64,000 bases of DNA from [Clostridium] asparagiforme DSM 15981 (lineage in GTDB: Bacteria; Bacillota; Clostridia; Lachnospirales; Lachnospiraceae). Shown in pieces: positions 9,386 through 18,646 of this stretch; positions within the stretch are counted from its first letter, which is position 1, and each line of letters opens with the position of its first letter. Location of the stretch: positions 4,898,001-4,962,000 of the forward strand of contig CP102272.1 in the NCBI GenBank assembly GCA_025149125.1. The letters are read 5' to 3'. The notes beneath the pieces are model-generated. The model had not been told where the DNA came from, did not search any database, and saw nothing but the letters and a program-made list of their open reading frames with translations. Made by a program: the position numbers and the translations under genes.

Positions 9386-11389
9386 TTAATCATAACGTTT
9401 CACATCGATTCCTGGCAGAGACCATAGAGGATACAAAGCGCATTTTTTATTGATTGTAACCGATTCCAGGTTATCACAGCCTGTAAATACCATCTTGCCA
9501 ATCACCATAACACTTTTTGGAATCGTGACGTCGCTGAGCGATTTACATCCTAAAAAAGCATAATGATTTAAAAGATACGTTCCCTCCTCTATCACCACTT
9601 TTTCAAGTTTCTCCCCATGATCAAACGCATGCTCCCCAACCTTCAGAACACTCCCTGGAATCGTGATGTCTGCCAGGGATGTATTATAAAATGCATACTT
9701 GCCGATGGATTTAACCTCTGATGATATTTCATACCTGCCTTCTATGGTACTGGGAAATGCAATCAGTCCGAGGCCGTTGGCCGAATAAATAATTCCATCC
9801 ACCATTCTATAAGCATCATTTTTCTCTGCAATTTTTATCTCCATGCCATATAGAATTGTACCGTCCATTTCGTTCACCGCAGACGGGATGCGCAGTTCTT
9901 TTAGGCCTGATGCCCTGAATGCAAAACTTCCAATTTTCCTCAGGCCTTCCGGCAGCTCCAGATACTTTAAATTTGTACAGAGATAAAAGGCGTAATCTCC
10001 AATTATTTCCAGATGATCCGGCAGTATCACCCCTTCCAGTGTTCTGTTTTCCTCGAATAGTTTCTCCGCCAGTTCAAGTACCGGCAACCCGTCGATCTCA
10101 TCCGGAAGTTTAATATACGGCTCCTCTTCGTCCGCCTCATAATAGGTCAGAACAATCCCACGTTCATCCTCCGTCCTTTTGTACAACAGCTCGGAGGCCT
10201 TTACCTCGTCATATTGCGATATGGCAACTGTTTCCTGTTCAGTGGTTTCCGGTAGCGGATCAGACGCCTCGTCCGTCTGATCCGCAACGGTCGTGACTGG
10301 CACGCCAGCGCTGTGGGTGGAGCGGAACATTAACGCCGGAACCAGCAGGAATGATAATATCCCTGCGGTTATCAGAACGATTTTCAGCCTCTTTTTCGAA
10401 TCGCCTGCAGCCGCCCTATTCTTCCCAGTTGATTCCAGCTCCTTCTTTAATTCCTGCATATCGCGAATCCGGTCGCCGGCATTCATTTCCAGGGCATGAA
10501 TCAACGCCTTCTGCACATGAGCCGGAATATTCAGACCCAGGTCAAATGAAACCGGCGTTTTTCTGATTCCCCGTTCCAGTGCCTCCGGAACCGTTTTCCC
10601 TGTCATGCAATAGTAAATGGTGGCTGCCATGGCATACACATCCGTCCAGCTTCCCAGGGCCTCAGACTCCATGTACTGCTCCGGCGCGCTGAAATACTGC
10701 TTGGCCACCGCCATGGAGGCGCGCCCGCCGCCAGACCTCACATCCACTGCCGCCCCCATATCCAGAAGTCTTGCCTGTCCGTCCGTCTGGAGCATGATGT
10801 TATCCGGTGAAATATCACGGTGGATCAACCCATAGCTATGAATCACCGCCAGGCTGTCCAGAATGGGCGTGAGAAGGTTCATACATTCCTCATATCCCAG
10901 CGCGCCGTACTCCTGGACATGCTGTTTCAGAGTAATCCCCTCCACAAAATCCATGACAATGTAAGCGGTCTGGTTATCACTGAACGCATCCCGGACGCGC
11001 ACAATCGACGGCACAGAATCCAGCTTTGCCATCTTTTGCGCTTCCTTCAGAAAGCGCTCGATTCCTTCCGCCCAGCTTTTCTCACCGTTTTCTGTAAAAT
11101 TCCACTGAATCCGGCTGGAGTAGCTGTTGGTGCGGGAAGCCATATCTGAAGGAAAATACTCCTTCACGGCCACCCTGGCCTCCAGAACCAGGTCAAATCC
11201 TACATAGGTGATTCCAAAACCGCCCCGGCCGATCACATTTCCAATGTAATACCTGCCGTGGAGGATGGTATTGCGTTTCAGGGCGTTGGGCGGCTGACTG
11301 CCGTCGTCCTGCTCGTAACCGCAGTGTGGGCATATCCGGGCGCCCTCCTCCAGCTCTTCCATACACCTGGTACATCTGGTCATCTGCAT
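9386..11389 (-). CDS. Receptor Ser/Thr kinase 2: zinc ribbon, kinase, TM, LRR ectodomain
   Basis: 667 residues from the ATG at 11389 (MQMTRC), chosen because GGGGG lies seven bases upstream and all paralogues begin MQ-x-x-RC. A TTG at 11407 would overlap the previous stop codon. Catalytic residues match kinase 1 (VAVKEYF, HRDISPDN, DMG, APEQY). The membrane helix is IVLITAGILSFLLVPALMF, around residue 345. The Thr/Glu/Pro linker after it leads into the LRR ectodomain, which carries a variant islet with KIAEKNDAYRMVDG. The C-terminal IDVKRYD departs from the paralogues' INYYD/IQYYD. Kinase halves are far more alike between paralogues than ectodomains, suggesting the same intracellular targets but different outside inputs. 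Confidence 0.9.
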   Translation of the reverse strand: MQMTRCTRCMEELEEGARICPHCGYEQDDGSQPPNALKRNTILHGRYYIGNVIGRGGFGITYVGFDLVLEARVAVKEYFPSDMASRTNSYSSRIQWNFTENGEKSWAEGIERFLKEAQKMAKLDSVPSIVRVRDAFSDNQTAYIVMDFVEGITLKQHVQEYGALGYEECMNLLTPILDSLAVIHSYGLIHRDISPDNIMLQTDGQARLLDMGAAVDVRSGGGRASMAVAKQYFSAPEQYMESEALGSWTDVYAMAATIYYCMTGKTVPEALERGIRKTPVSFDLGLNIPAHVQKALIHALEMNAGDRIRDMQELKKELESTGKNRAAAGDSKKRLKIVLITAGILSFLLVPALMFRSTHSAGVPVTTVADQTDEASDPLPETTEQETVAISQYDEVKASELLYKRTEDERGIVLTYYEADEEEPYIKLPDEIDGLPVLELAEKLFEENRTLEGVILPDHLEIIGDYAFYLCTNLKYLELPEGLRKIGSFAFRASGLKELRIPSAVNEMDGTILYGMEIKIAEKNDAYRMVDGIIYSANGLGLIAFPSTIEGRYEISSEVKSIGKYAFYNTSLADITIPGSVLKVGEHAFDHGEKLEKVVIEEGTYLLNHYAFLGCKSLSDVTIPKSVMVIGKMVFTGCDNLESVTINKKCALYPLWSLPGIDVKRYD

Positions 11390-11403
11390 GATCATACCCC
11401 CGA

Positions 11404-13593
11404 TCAATCGTAATAGTTAATTTCCACGCCCGGGTCAAACGCATCCTCGTCAATCTGACAATCTTTGCTGACGGTGACGGTTTTTAAATTGACACAACCC
11501 TTAAATGCATTAAAATCGATGGTTCTTACACTTCTGGGAATCATGATCTCACGGAGTGATTCGCAGCCTGCAAAGCAGTGATATCCCAGCTCCTCCACTC
11601 CCTCCCCGAGTTTAACCGTCTCAAGTCTGTGTCCCTCTGAAAATGCCTTCGGTTTAACAACGCGGACAGAACCAGGTATTTCAACCTCAGTCAGAGAAGT
11701 TCTGTAAAAAGCGTTCCCGCCAATGGCGTTTATTTCCGGGGATATCACAAATTTTCCTTCTATCCACTGCGGAACTGCCGCCAGCTCATTCCCATCTTTG
11801 TAAATCAGGCCATCCCTCATTTTAAATCTCTGATTGCCTTCTGCAATTTTCACTTGCGGAATCTGTAAAATAGCAGACCCCACGCCGAGGAATTCGACGC
11901 TGGAAGGAATTGTAATCTCCTCAAGGCCAGAGCCTTCAAACACCTGATCCTGGATGCTTTTTAAGCCTTCCGGCAATTCGATCCGTCTCAGGCCGGGGCA
12001 TTCGGAAAAGGAGTTTTCACCGATCGTTTCCAGGTCCTTAGGCAGTTCAACCTCTTTGAGATTTGTACATTTGGCAAGCGTAAACCACCCCAAATACTCA
12101 ACTTTCTCCGGCAGCACAACACCTTCCAGCGTTTCATGTTGGCTAAAAAAGAACACTCCCAGCTCTAATACCGGCAGTCCCTCAACTTCATCCGGCAGCC
12201 TGATATAGGAATCCTTTCCAATATACTCCCTCAGCATGATTCCATTTCCTTCTTTCGTCTCCTGATAAATCAGCTCTGCCTCATCCACATCCACATACTT
12301 TGATGCCCCTGCCGTCTCCTGTTCGTTCTGGGCGGCGGTTGGCTCTTCAACCGTTTTCTCTTCCGGGGCTCCCCCGTCGTCAGCCCTCTGTCCGGCCGGA
12401 ACGTTTGTCTGCCCGGCTTCCGCCACCGCCGTGCTCTCCACCTCGGAACCAGCGGCGCTTCCCGAATCCCGGAACGCGTAAAACAGGACCGCCAGGACAC
12501 ACAGCACGCACAACGCTCCCACAGCTATAAGCGCGTTTCTCTTCCCCCGACGCCCTGTTCTGTGAATCTGATCCTGTTCCGGGGCTATTTCCACCTCCGC
12601 GCCATCATCCTTCTGGCCGGCAGGCTCCTCCGGCCCGCTCAGTCTCCTTTTGAACTCCCGCATATCCCTGATCCGGCACCCTGCCTGGAGCTTCAGAGCG
12701 TCATTTAAGGCAATGGTCACATGCCGCGGAATGTTCAGGTCCGGGTCATAATAAAGGGGCGTGTTCCTGACTCCCCTCTCCAGCGCCTCGGGCACCACCT
12801 TACCCGTCAGGCAGTAGTAAATGGTGGCCCCCATAGCGTACACGTCCGTCCAGCTCCCCAGAGTCTCCGACTCCATGTACTGCTCCGGCGCACTGAAATT
12901 CCGCTTGATCACAAGCATGGAGGCCCGGCCTTTACTGTTCTTTACATCCACCGCCGCCCCCATGTCCAAAAGCCGGGCGGTGCCGTCCGGCTGGAGCATG
13001 ATGTTGTCCGGGGAAATATCCCGATGGATGAACCCCCGGTCATGGATCACCACCAGGCTGTCCAGGATGGGGGATAAAAGGGCCATACACTCCTCACAGC
13101 GCAGCACGCCATGGCCCAGGAGATAGTTTTTCAACGTATCTCCTTCCACAAAGTCCATGACAATATAGGCGGTCTGGTTCTCAGGAAAAGCGTCCCGGAC
13201 CCGCACGATGGCCGGCACGGAATCCAGCTTCGCCATTTTCCTGGCTTCTCTCAGGAAACGGTCGATGCCATCCGACCAGGATTCCCTGCCGCTGCCAGTA
13301 AAGTCCCACTGAATCTCATTGGAATAGCTATTGATACGGGAAACAGAGCCGGTGGGAAAATACTCCTTCACCGCCACCTTCATATCCAGCACCAGGTCCA
13401 GCCCCACATATGTAATACCAAATCCCCCCTGACCGATCACGTTTCCGATGTAGTATCGGCCGTGAAGGATGGTGTTGCGGTTTAAGGCGTTGGAGGGCTG
13501 GGCGGTGCTGTCCTGCTCGTAGCCGCAATGGGGGCAGAGCCGGACGCCTTCCTTTAATTCCTCCATGCATTTGGTACATCTTCTCACCTGCAT
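11404..13593 (-). CDS. Receptor Ser/Thr kinase 3: zinc ribbon, kinase, TM, LRR ectodomain
   Basis: 729 residues. Same cytoplasmic half (zinc ribbon Cys6/9/20/23, VAVKEYF, HRDISPDN, DMG, SAPEQY) with a longer charged juxtamembrane region (PEEPAGQKDDGAEVEIAPEQ) before the helix ALIAVGALCVLCVLAVLFYAF. Outside is a low-complexity Ala/Glu/Gln/Thr stalk of about 70 residues, then one more LRR unit than kinases 1 and 2 (CTNLKEVELPK, CPGLRRIELPE and so on). It starts seven bases after GGAGT/TTAAGGAG and directly follows the remnant of a decayed paralogue, whose stop codon (13609) keeps the usual 15-base spacing. Intact and probably functional. Confidence 0.9.
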   Translation of the reverse strand: MQVRRCTKCMEELKEGVRLCPHCGYEQDSTAQPSNALNRNTILHGRYYIGNVIGQGGFGITYVGLDLVLDMKVAVKEYFPTGSVSRINSYSNEIQWDFTGSGRESWSDGIDRFLREARKMAKLDSVPAIVRVRDAFPENQTAYIVMDFVEGDTLKNYLLGHGVLRCEECMALLSPILDSLVVIHDRGFIHRDISPDNIMLQPDGTARLLDMGAAVDVKNSKGRASMLVIKRNFSAPEQYMESETLGSWTDVYAMGATIYYCLTGKVVPEALERGVRNTPLYYDPDLNIPRHVTIALNDALKLQAGCRIRDMREFKRRLSGPEEPAGQKDDGAEVEIAPEQDQIHRTGRRGKRNALIAVGALCVLCVLAVLFYAFRDSGSAAGSEVESTAVAEAGQTNVPAGQRADDGGAPEEKTVEEPTAAQNEQETAGASKYVDVDEAELIYQETKEGNGIMLREYIGKDSYIRLPDEVEGLPVLELGVFFFSQHETLEGVVLPEKVEYLGWFTLAKCTNLKEVELPKDLETIGENSFSECPGLRRIELPEGLKSIQDQVFEGSGLEEITIPSSVEFLGVGSAILQIPQVKIAEGNQRFKMRDGLIYKDGNELAAVPQWIEGKFVISPEINAIGGNAFYRTSLTEVEIPGSVRVVKPKAFSEGHRLETVKLGEGVEELGYHCFAGCESLREIMIPRSVRTIDFNAFKGCVNLKTVTVSKDCQIDEDAFDPGVEINYYD

Positions 13594-13608
13594 AACGACT
13601 CCTTAAAA

Positions 13609-14463
13609 TTAATCGTAATAGTTGATCTTAACATCTGTATCCACAAAAGCTGATGCGTCAATCTCGCAATCTTTACTTACAGTAACTGTTTTCAGATTCT
13701 TGCATCCCTCAAATGCCCTTCCACCAATATAACATACACTTTCAGGGATTATGATTTCGCTAAGTAATTCACAATCTTAAAAACTGCGGTACTCCAATTT
13801 TTTCACTCCATCCTCAATTACAACCTTCCGAAGCTCTATTTCTTTTAAATTCGTGCAGCCACTAAATGTATTCTTGCCAATACTCTGCAGTTTCTTTGGC
13901 AAGACAACTCGTTACACCCAAAAACACAAATTTCTTTTTGCTTGCAGTTTTTACCTTCCCAACAGTTTTATCAGCCGCTGTCTCTGTCTTTTTCTCCTCA
14001 CTCTCCCCGCGTGCTCTGTCACATCTAAATCTGTTTTTTCATTCCGCTCCTCTTCGCCTCTATAATGAGCCGTTTTCATTTCATCTCCACTCCCCATAAA
14101 CGGAGCAGTCGGCGGAAGTTCCTGAAAATCAGCCCGCATATCCCGGATCCGGTTCTCCGCACGCAGCTCCAGCGCCTCCGGTACCACTTTCCCAGTCATA
14201 CAGTAATAAATCGTAGCACCCATGTACAGAAGCCTGGCCATTTTGCGGGCTTCTTTATACTGTAAATTCTCCGGCAATATTATTTCCTTCAGAGCCTCAT
14301 GATTCATAAAAATCTCTTCGCCCAACATCACTACCGGCAAACCGTCTATTTCCTCCGGCAGCTTATTACGAGATTTCCCTTCCCCAAAATATTCAGTAAG
14401 AATAATTCCCTTCCCGCTCTCTGTTTTTTCATAGGCTAACTCCGACAGCACCACATCCCTCAT
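13609..14463 (-). pseudogene. Scrambled remnant of one or two receptor-kinase genes
   Basis: This stretch holds recognisable pieces of the receptor-kinase family in the wrong order and frames. Going 5' to 3' on the minus strand: an ectodomain start (LSELAYEKTESGKG, LPEEIDGLPVV, LKEIILPENLQ), then a kinase alpha-C piece (KEARKMARL), an alpha-F piece (MGATIYYCMTGKVVPEALE), a kinase end (LRAENRIRDMR) and a juxtamembrane piece (LPPTAPFMGSGDEMKT) nearly identical to kinase 4. After frameshifts comes an LRR end (CTNLKEIEL joined to RKVVIEDGV, an in-frame TAA inside SF*DCELL, then the canonical KINYYD stop). Multiple internal deletions between tandem paralogues explain it. The overlap with the end of kinase 4 is real: its last 12 or so residues are read out of frame from this remnant. 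Confidence 0.85.
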
Positions 14464-16276
14464 ATCCCACAGGACCGGATATGGCTACATAATTCTGTCC
14501 AAAAAACATTGCGGCGTTCACCGCATTTGTCACTGCCTCAGATGTAATTGTCGCTCCCGAAACCGCTTTGATCTCGTTGTCACCTGGCCGCTCATATTTC
14601 ACTACGGACAGGGGAAACCCCGATTGGCCTGCGTACTGATCCTTAAAGTCCGGCTCTACCGCCTTTAATCCCAAATTAGGAGTATCATTGATCTCTAAAA
14701 ACTCTATACCGTTCACCGTGCCGTTTTCCTTCAATCCCACGGCAATTTTTACGATCCCGGTAAAACTGTCATCTGAATGAGAGACAATCACATACCCCAT
14801 TTTGTCGCCGGCTGCATCCTTGGCTACCAGCACCTCATCAACCGTTACCTTTCCAAAATCCATAGCGGTCAATGCGCTGTTGCAGCTTTCCAATGAGGCG
14901 TTCAACTGGTCGTCCGCCTCAAAGCTGTCCGCCGTCTCCCACAATTTTTGAAAGACTTGCGACCGCTTTACATACTCAGCATGTTGGGCCGATTGAGCCT
15001 GGTAAAACTTGACCGCCGGAATCCCCACTACGAACAACGCTCCGATTATTATCAGCGCTGTCCTCCATCCCTTTTTCAATATCGGCTGTTTCATTTCCAC
15101 CCGCACCGGCTCTTTTTTCCCGGAAAATGTCTCCTCTGCCGAAGCGTTTTGCTGCTCCACCGGCTCCCCTGTATAGGGAGTCGTTTTCATCTCGTCGCCA
15201 TTTCCCATAAAAGGTGCGGTAGGCGGGATCTGCTGAAAGCCAGGCTGCGGTCCCGGCTCCGGCATTTTCTGCAATTCCGGCTCTCCCACATCCCCATCGT
15301 CCCTTCCATCCCCAACATCCGTCAAACTTCGCTTAAACTCCCGCATATCCCGGATCCGGTTCTCCACACGCAGCTCCAGCGCGGCGTTCAGCGCCCGGAT
15401 TACATGTAACGGGATGTTCAGGCCCGGATCAAAATACAGGGGCGCTTTCTTAAATTCCCGCTCCAGCGCCTCCGGTACCACTTTCCCAGTCATACAGTAA
15501 TAAATCGTAGCACCCATGGCGTACACGTCCGTCCAGCTCCCCAGCGTCTCCGACTCCATGTACTGCTCCGGCGCGCTGAAATTCCGTTTCACCACCGCCA
15601 TAGAGGCGTGGCCGCCACTGGCATTCACATCCACCGCCGCCCCCATGTCCAGAAGCCTAGCCGAGCCGTCCGGCCTCAGCATGATGTTGTCCGGGGAAAT
15701 ATCCCGGTGAATGAATCCCCGGTCATGGATCACCGCCAGACTGTCCAGAACCGGCGATAGAAGGCTCATGCACTCCTCATAGCCCAGCACCCCGTGGCTC
15801 AGGAGATACTTTTTCAGGGTGACTCCCTCCACAAAGTCCATCACAATATACGCGGTCTGGTTCTCGCCAAAGGCGTCCCGGACCCGCACGATGGACGGCA
15901 CTTCGTCCAACCTGGCCATTTTACGGGCTTCTTTTAAAAACCGTTCCATCCCATCCGGCCGGTTCTCCGATTCTCCATTGATCGAATCCCATTCAATTTC
16001 ATTGGAAATGCTGTTGGTGCGCGTAGCGGAACCGGATGGGAAATATTCCTTCACCGCCACCTTCATCTCCAATGTCAGATCCCAGCCCACATATGTAATG
16101 CCGAATCCCCCCTGGCCGATCACATTTCCGATCAAATAACGGCCGTGGAGAATGGTATTCCGCTTTAAGGCAATACCGGGCTGGACGGTACTGTCCTGCT
16201 CATAGCTGCAATAGGGGCAGAGCTGAACGCCTTCCTTTAATTCCCCCATGCATTTGGTACATCTTCTCACCTGCAT
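14429..16276 (-). CDS. Receptor Ser/Thr kinase 4 with extracellular FMN-binding domain
   Basis: 615 residues. The cytoplasmic half equals the paralogues (zinc ribbon; VAVKEYF; HRDISPDN; DMG; APEQY), with a juxtamembrane insert rich in Thr/Glu. The helix is ALIIIGALFVVGIPAVKF near residue 400. Instead of leucine-rich repeats the ectodomain is an FMN_bind domain like that of NqrC/RnfG: GYVIVSHSDDSFTG, then GIEFLEINDTPNLG, and the flavin motif SGATITS with the acceptor Thr at about 576. In that family FMN is joined to this Thr by ApbE. The Asp that usually precedes the motif by three residues is Lys here (KAVSGAT). The final residues (GYEGCGAVGVSL) come from a frameshifted junction with the downstream remnant, which encodes an LRR start in another frame; the ancestor may have been FMN plus LRR. 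GGAGG seven bases before the ATG. Confidence 0.88.
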   Translation of the reverse strand: MQVRRCTKCMGELKEGVQLCPYCSYEQDSTVQPGIALKRNTILHGRYLIGNVIGQGGFGITYVGWDLTLEMKVAVKEYFPSGSATRTNSISNEIEWDSINGESENRPDGMERFLKEARKMARLDEVPSIVRVRDAFGENQTAYIVMDFVEGVTLKKYLLSHGVLGYEECMSLLSPVLDSLAVIHDRGFIHRDISPDNIMLRPDGSARLLDMGAAVDVNASGGHASMAVVKRNFSAPEQYMESETLGSWTDVYAMGATIYYCMTGKVVPEALEREFKKAPLYFDPGLNIPLHVIRALNAALELRVENRIRDMREFKRSLTDVGDGRDDGDVGEPELQKMPEPGPQPGFQQIPPTAPFMGNGDEMKTTPYTGEPVEQQNASAEETFSGKKEPVRVEMKQPILKKGWRTALIIIGALFVVGIPAVKFYQAQSAQHAEYVKRSQVFQKLWETADSFEADDQLNASLESCNSALTAMDFGKVTVDEVLVAKDAAGDKMGYVIVSHSDDSFTGIVKIAVGLKENGTVNGIEFLEINDTPNLGLKAVEPDFKDQYAGQSGFPLSVVKYERPGDNEIKAVSGATITSEAVTNAVNAAMFFGQNYVAISGPVGYEGCGAVGVSL

Positions 16277-16291
16277 AACGACTCCTCCAGA

Positions 16292-18625
16292 TTAACTTAA
16301 ACGGATGATCTGCACCTCCGCTGAAAAGGCCGTCGGATCAATCTGACAATCTCCGCTTACACCCACGACTTCCAGGCTGCCGCAGTCATAAAAAGCGAAT
16401 TCCCCGATTACCTTCACACTACTCGGGATCAGGATATGGCTGAGCGACGTACAGCCCTGAAAACAGTTGTCTCCCAGCTTCCCCGTACCATCTTCGATTA
16501 AAACATCCTCCAGACCGGTACACTCCAGGAACGCCCCTGCTCCAAGTTCCTTCACACTTCCGGGAATTGTGATTTTACGGAGCGCTGTACAATCGCGGAA
16601 GGCATATTGATTCAGCTCCTCCACGCCCTCCTCAATCACAATCTCCTCCAGTGAATGTCCGCCCAAGAACGCGTGCTCCTCCACAACCCGAACCGTCCCG
16701 GGAATTGTAATTGACTTAAGAGACGTATCCCGAAAGGCCTGTTCGCCGATGATCTCGATATTCGAGGGAATGATAAACGTTCCTTCCCGATCTTCTGGGA
16801 ACGCCACCAGCTTATTGCCATCCGTGTATAGAACGCCGTCCACTACCTCATATTTGGAATTTCCCTCTGCGATTTTAACCTGCATCTTCCTCAAATTCGT
16901 TCTGTCTAAATCGTCAACCGAAGATGGTATGGTCAATTCCTGGATCGACGTCTCCCAGAACGCAAATTCGCCTATTTTTTTCAATCCCTCAGGCAGCTGA
17001 ATCTGCTTTATACCGGAACAAAAGCCAAAGGCCTGAGTGCCTATGATTTCGAGATGCTCCGGCAGAATCACTTCTTCCAGCGTCTTATTTTCTTTAAAAA
17101 GGAACTCTCCCAGCTCCACCACCGGCAATCCGTCAATCTCATCCGGTAGCTTGATATAGGGTTTCTCCTCTTCCACCATATAACTGATGAGAATCATGCC
17201 GCTTCCATCCTCAGTCGGCTTGTAGGTCAGCTCCGACGGCTCAACCTTATAGAAGCGGGAGAGATCGGCACGTTCCTCCGCAGCCGTGGTCTGCACGGCA
17301 CTTTCCATCTGCTCCCCCATGTGATTGGCAGTGTCAGCCGCCTCTGTGGTCTGTGCGGCAACGGCTTCCTCTGTGGTTTCAGCCTGGGTGGTGGCACTTG
17401 TCTGCACGCTGGCGGATGCAGCGTCCCCGATACCCTGAAACGCATAGTAGAAAACCGTCAGAACCGACATGGCGAACAGCGCGCCGATGGTGATCAGCAC
17501 AATTTTCAGCGTCCGCTTCAGTCGTCCGGGACGAGGGGGCTGCTTTTCCTTCAGATCCTGCCCGCTTTCCACTTTCCGTTCCGGCTGCCCGGTACTCTGC
17601 GTTTCCTCCACGACCGGAGTGGGGATTGGCCCCGCCTGAAACGGCATCGTGGGGACGGTGTCCTCCACCGGTGCGGTCAGCCTCCGCTTAAGCTCCCGCA
17701 TATCCCGGATGCGGTTCTCCGCATGCAGCTCCAGCCCGTCCCGCAGCGCGCCGATCACATGGGCCGGAATATTGAAGGCCGGATCGAAATAAAGAGGCGT
17801 TTTCTTAAATTCCCGCTCCAACGCCTCCGGAACCGCCTTCCCGGTGATACTGTAGTAAATCGTGGCCGCCATGGCGTACACATCCGTCCAGCTACCCAGG
17901 CTCTCCGATTCCATGTACTGCTCCGGCGCGCTGAAATTCTTCTTCACCACCGCCATGGAAGCGTGGCCGTCATTGGCCTCCACATCCACCGCCGCCCCCA
18001 TGTCCAAAAGCCGGGCGGTTCCGTCCGGTTGCAACATGATATTGTCCGGCGAAATATCACGGTGGATAAATCCACGGTCATGGATTACCGCCAGACTGTC
18101 CAGAATGGGGGACAACAAGGTCATGCACTCCTCATATCTCAGCACGCCATGGCCCAGAAGATACGTTTTCAGCGTATCCCCCTCCACAAAGTCCATGACA
18201 ATGTAGGCGGTCTGGTTCTCAGCGAAGGCATCCCGGACGCGCACGATGGCCGGGACGGAGTCCAGCTTCGCCATTTTCCGCGCTTCCTTCAGGAAACGCT
18301 CCATTCCCTCCGACCAGTTCGCCTTCCCGTTTCCCGTGAAATCCCACTGGATCTGGTTGGACAGGCTGTTGGTGCGCGTGGCGGAGCCAGAAGGAAAATA
18401 CTCTTTTATGGCCACCTTCATCTCCAACGTCAAATCCCATCCCACATATGTAATGCCAAAGCCGCCCTGGCCGATCACATTTCCGATGTAATAGCGGTCG
18501 CGAAGCAGGGTGTCCCGCTTCAGGGCGTTGGGCGGCTGAATGTCGCTGTCCGGTTCGTAACCGCAGTGAGGGCAGAATTGATCGCCCGGCTTCAGTTCCT
18601 CCATACATTTCGTGCATCGTTTCAT
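16292..18625 (-). CDS. Receptor Ser/Thr kinase 5: zinc ribbon, kinase, TM, longest LRR ectodomain
   Basis: 777 residues, the largest of the set. The start lacks the MQ pair (MKRCTKC), so zinc-ribbon cysteines are 4, 7, 18, 21; GGAGG lies nine bases upstream. Kinase motifs: VAIKEYF, HRDISPDN, DMG, SAPEQY. The membrane helix IVLITIGALFAMSVLTVFYYAF is followed by a Thr/Ala/Glu-rich stalk (about 60 residues), then about nine LRR_5 units including two extra copies (CTALRKITIPGSV, CTGLEDVLIEDG). It ends VQIIRLS rather than the family's YYD, so the terminal strand differs. The linker carries IPTPVVEETQSTGQ and other Thr-Glu pairs that could be phosphorylation sites (inference). Confidence 0.9.
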   Translation of the reverse strand: MKRCTKCMEELKPGDQFCPHCGYEPDSDIQPPNALKRDTLLRDRYYIGNVIGQGGFGITYVGWDLTLEMKVAIKEYFPSGSATRTNSLSNQIQWDFTGNGKANWSEGMERFLKEARKMAKLDSVPAIVRVRDAFAENQTAYIVMDFVEGDTLKTYLLGHGVLRYEECMTLLSPILDSLAVIHDRGFIHRDISPDNIMLQPDGTARLLDMGAAVDVEANDGHASMAVVKKNFSAPEQYMESESLGSWTDVYAMAATIYYSITGKAVPEALEREFKKTPLYFDPAFNIPAHVIGALRDGLELHAENRIRDMRELKRRLTAPVEDTVPTMPFQAGPIPTPVVEETQSTGQPERKVESGQDLKEKQPPRPGRLKRTLKIVLITIGALFAMSVLTVFYYAFQGIGDAASASVQTSATTQAETTEEAVAAQTTEAADTANHMGEQMESAVQTTAAEERADLSRFYKVEPSELTYKPTEDGSGMILISYMVEEEKPYIKLPDEIDGLPVVELGEFLFKENKTLEEVILPEHLEIIGTQAFGFCSGIKQIQLPEGLKKIGEFAFWETSIQELTIPSSVDDLDRTNLRKMQVKIAEGNSKYEVVDGVLYTDGNKLVAFPEDREGTFIIPSNIEIIGEQAFRDTSLKSITIPGTVRVVEEHAFLGGHSLEEIVIEEGVEELNQYAFRDCTALRKITIPGSVKELGAGAFLECTGLEDVLIEDGTGKLGDNCFQGCTSLSHILIPSSVKVIGEFAFYDCGSLEVVGVSGDCQIDPTAFSAEVQIIRLS

Positions 18626-18646
18626 CTGTGTCGTCCTCCGATTCGA

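Noticed and set aside
13951..14463. Treating the 170-codon frame after kinase 4 as a real small protein
   Set aside because: It is a patchwork of kinase, juxtamembrane and LRR fragments in an order no fold allows.
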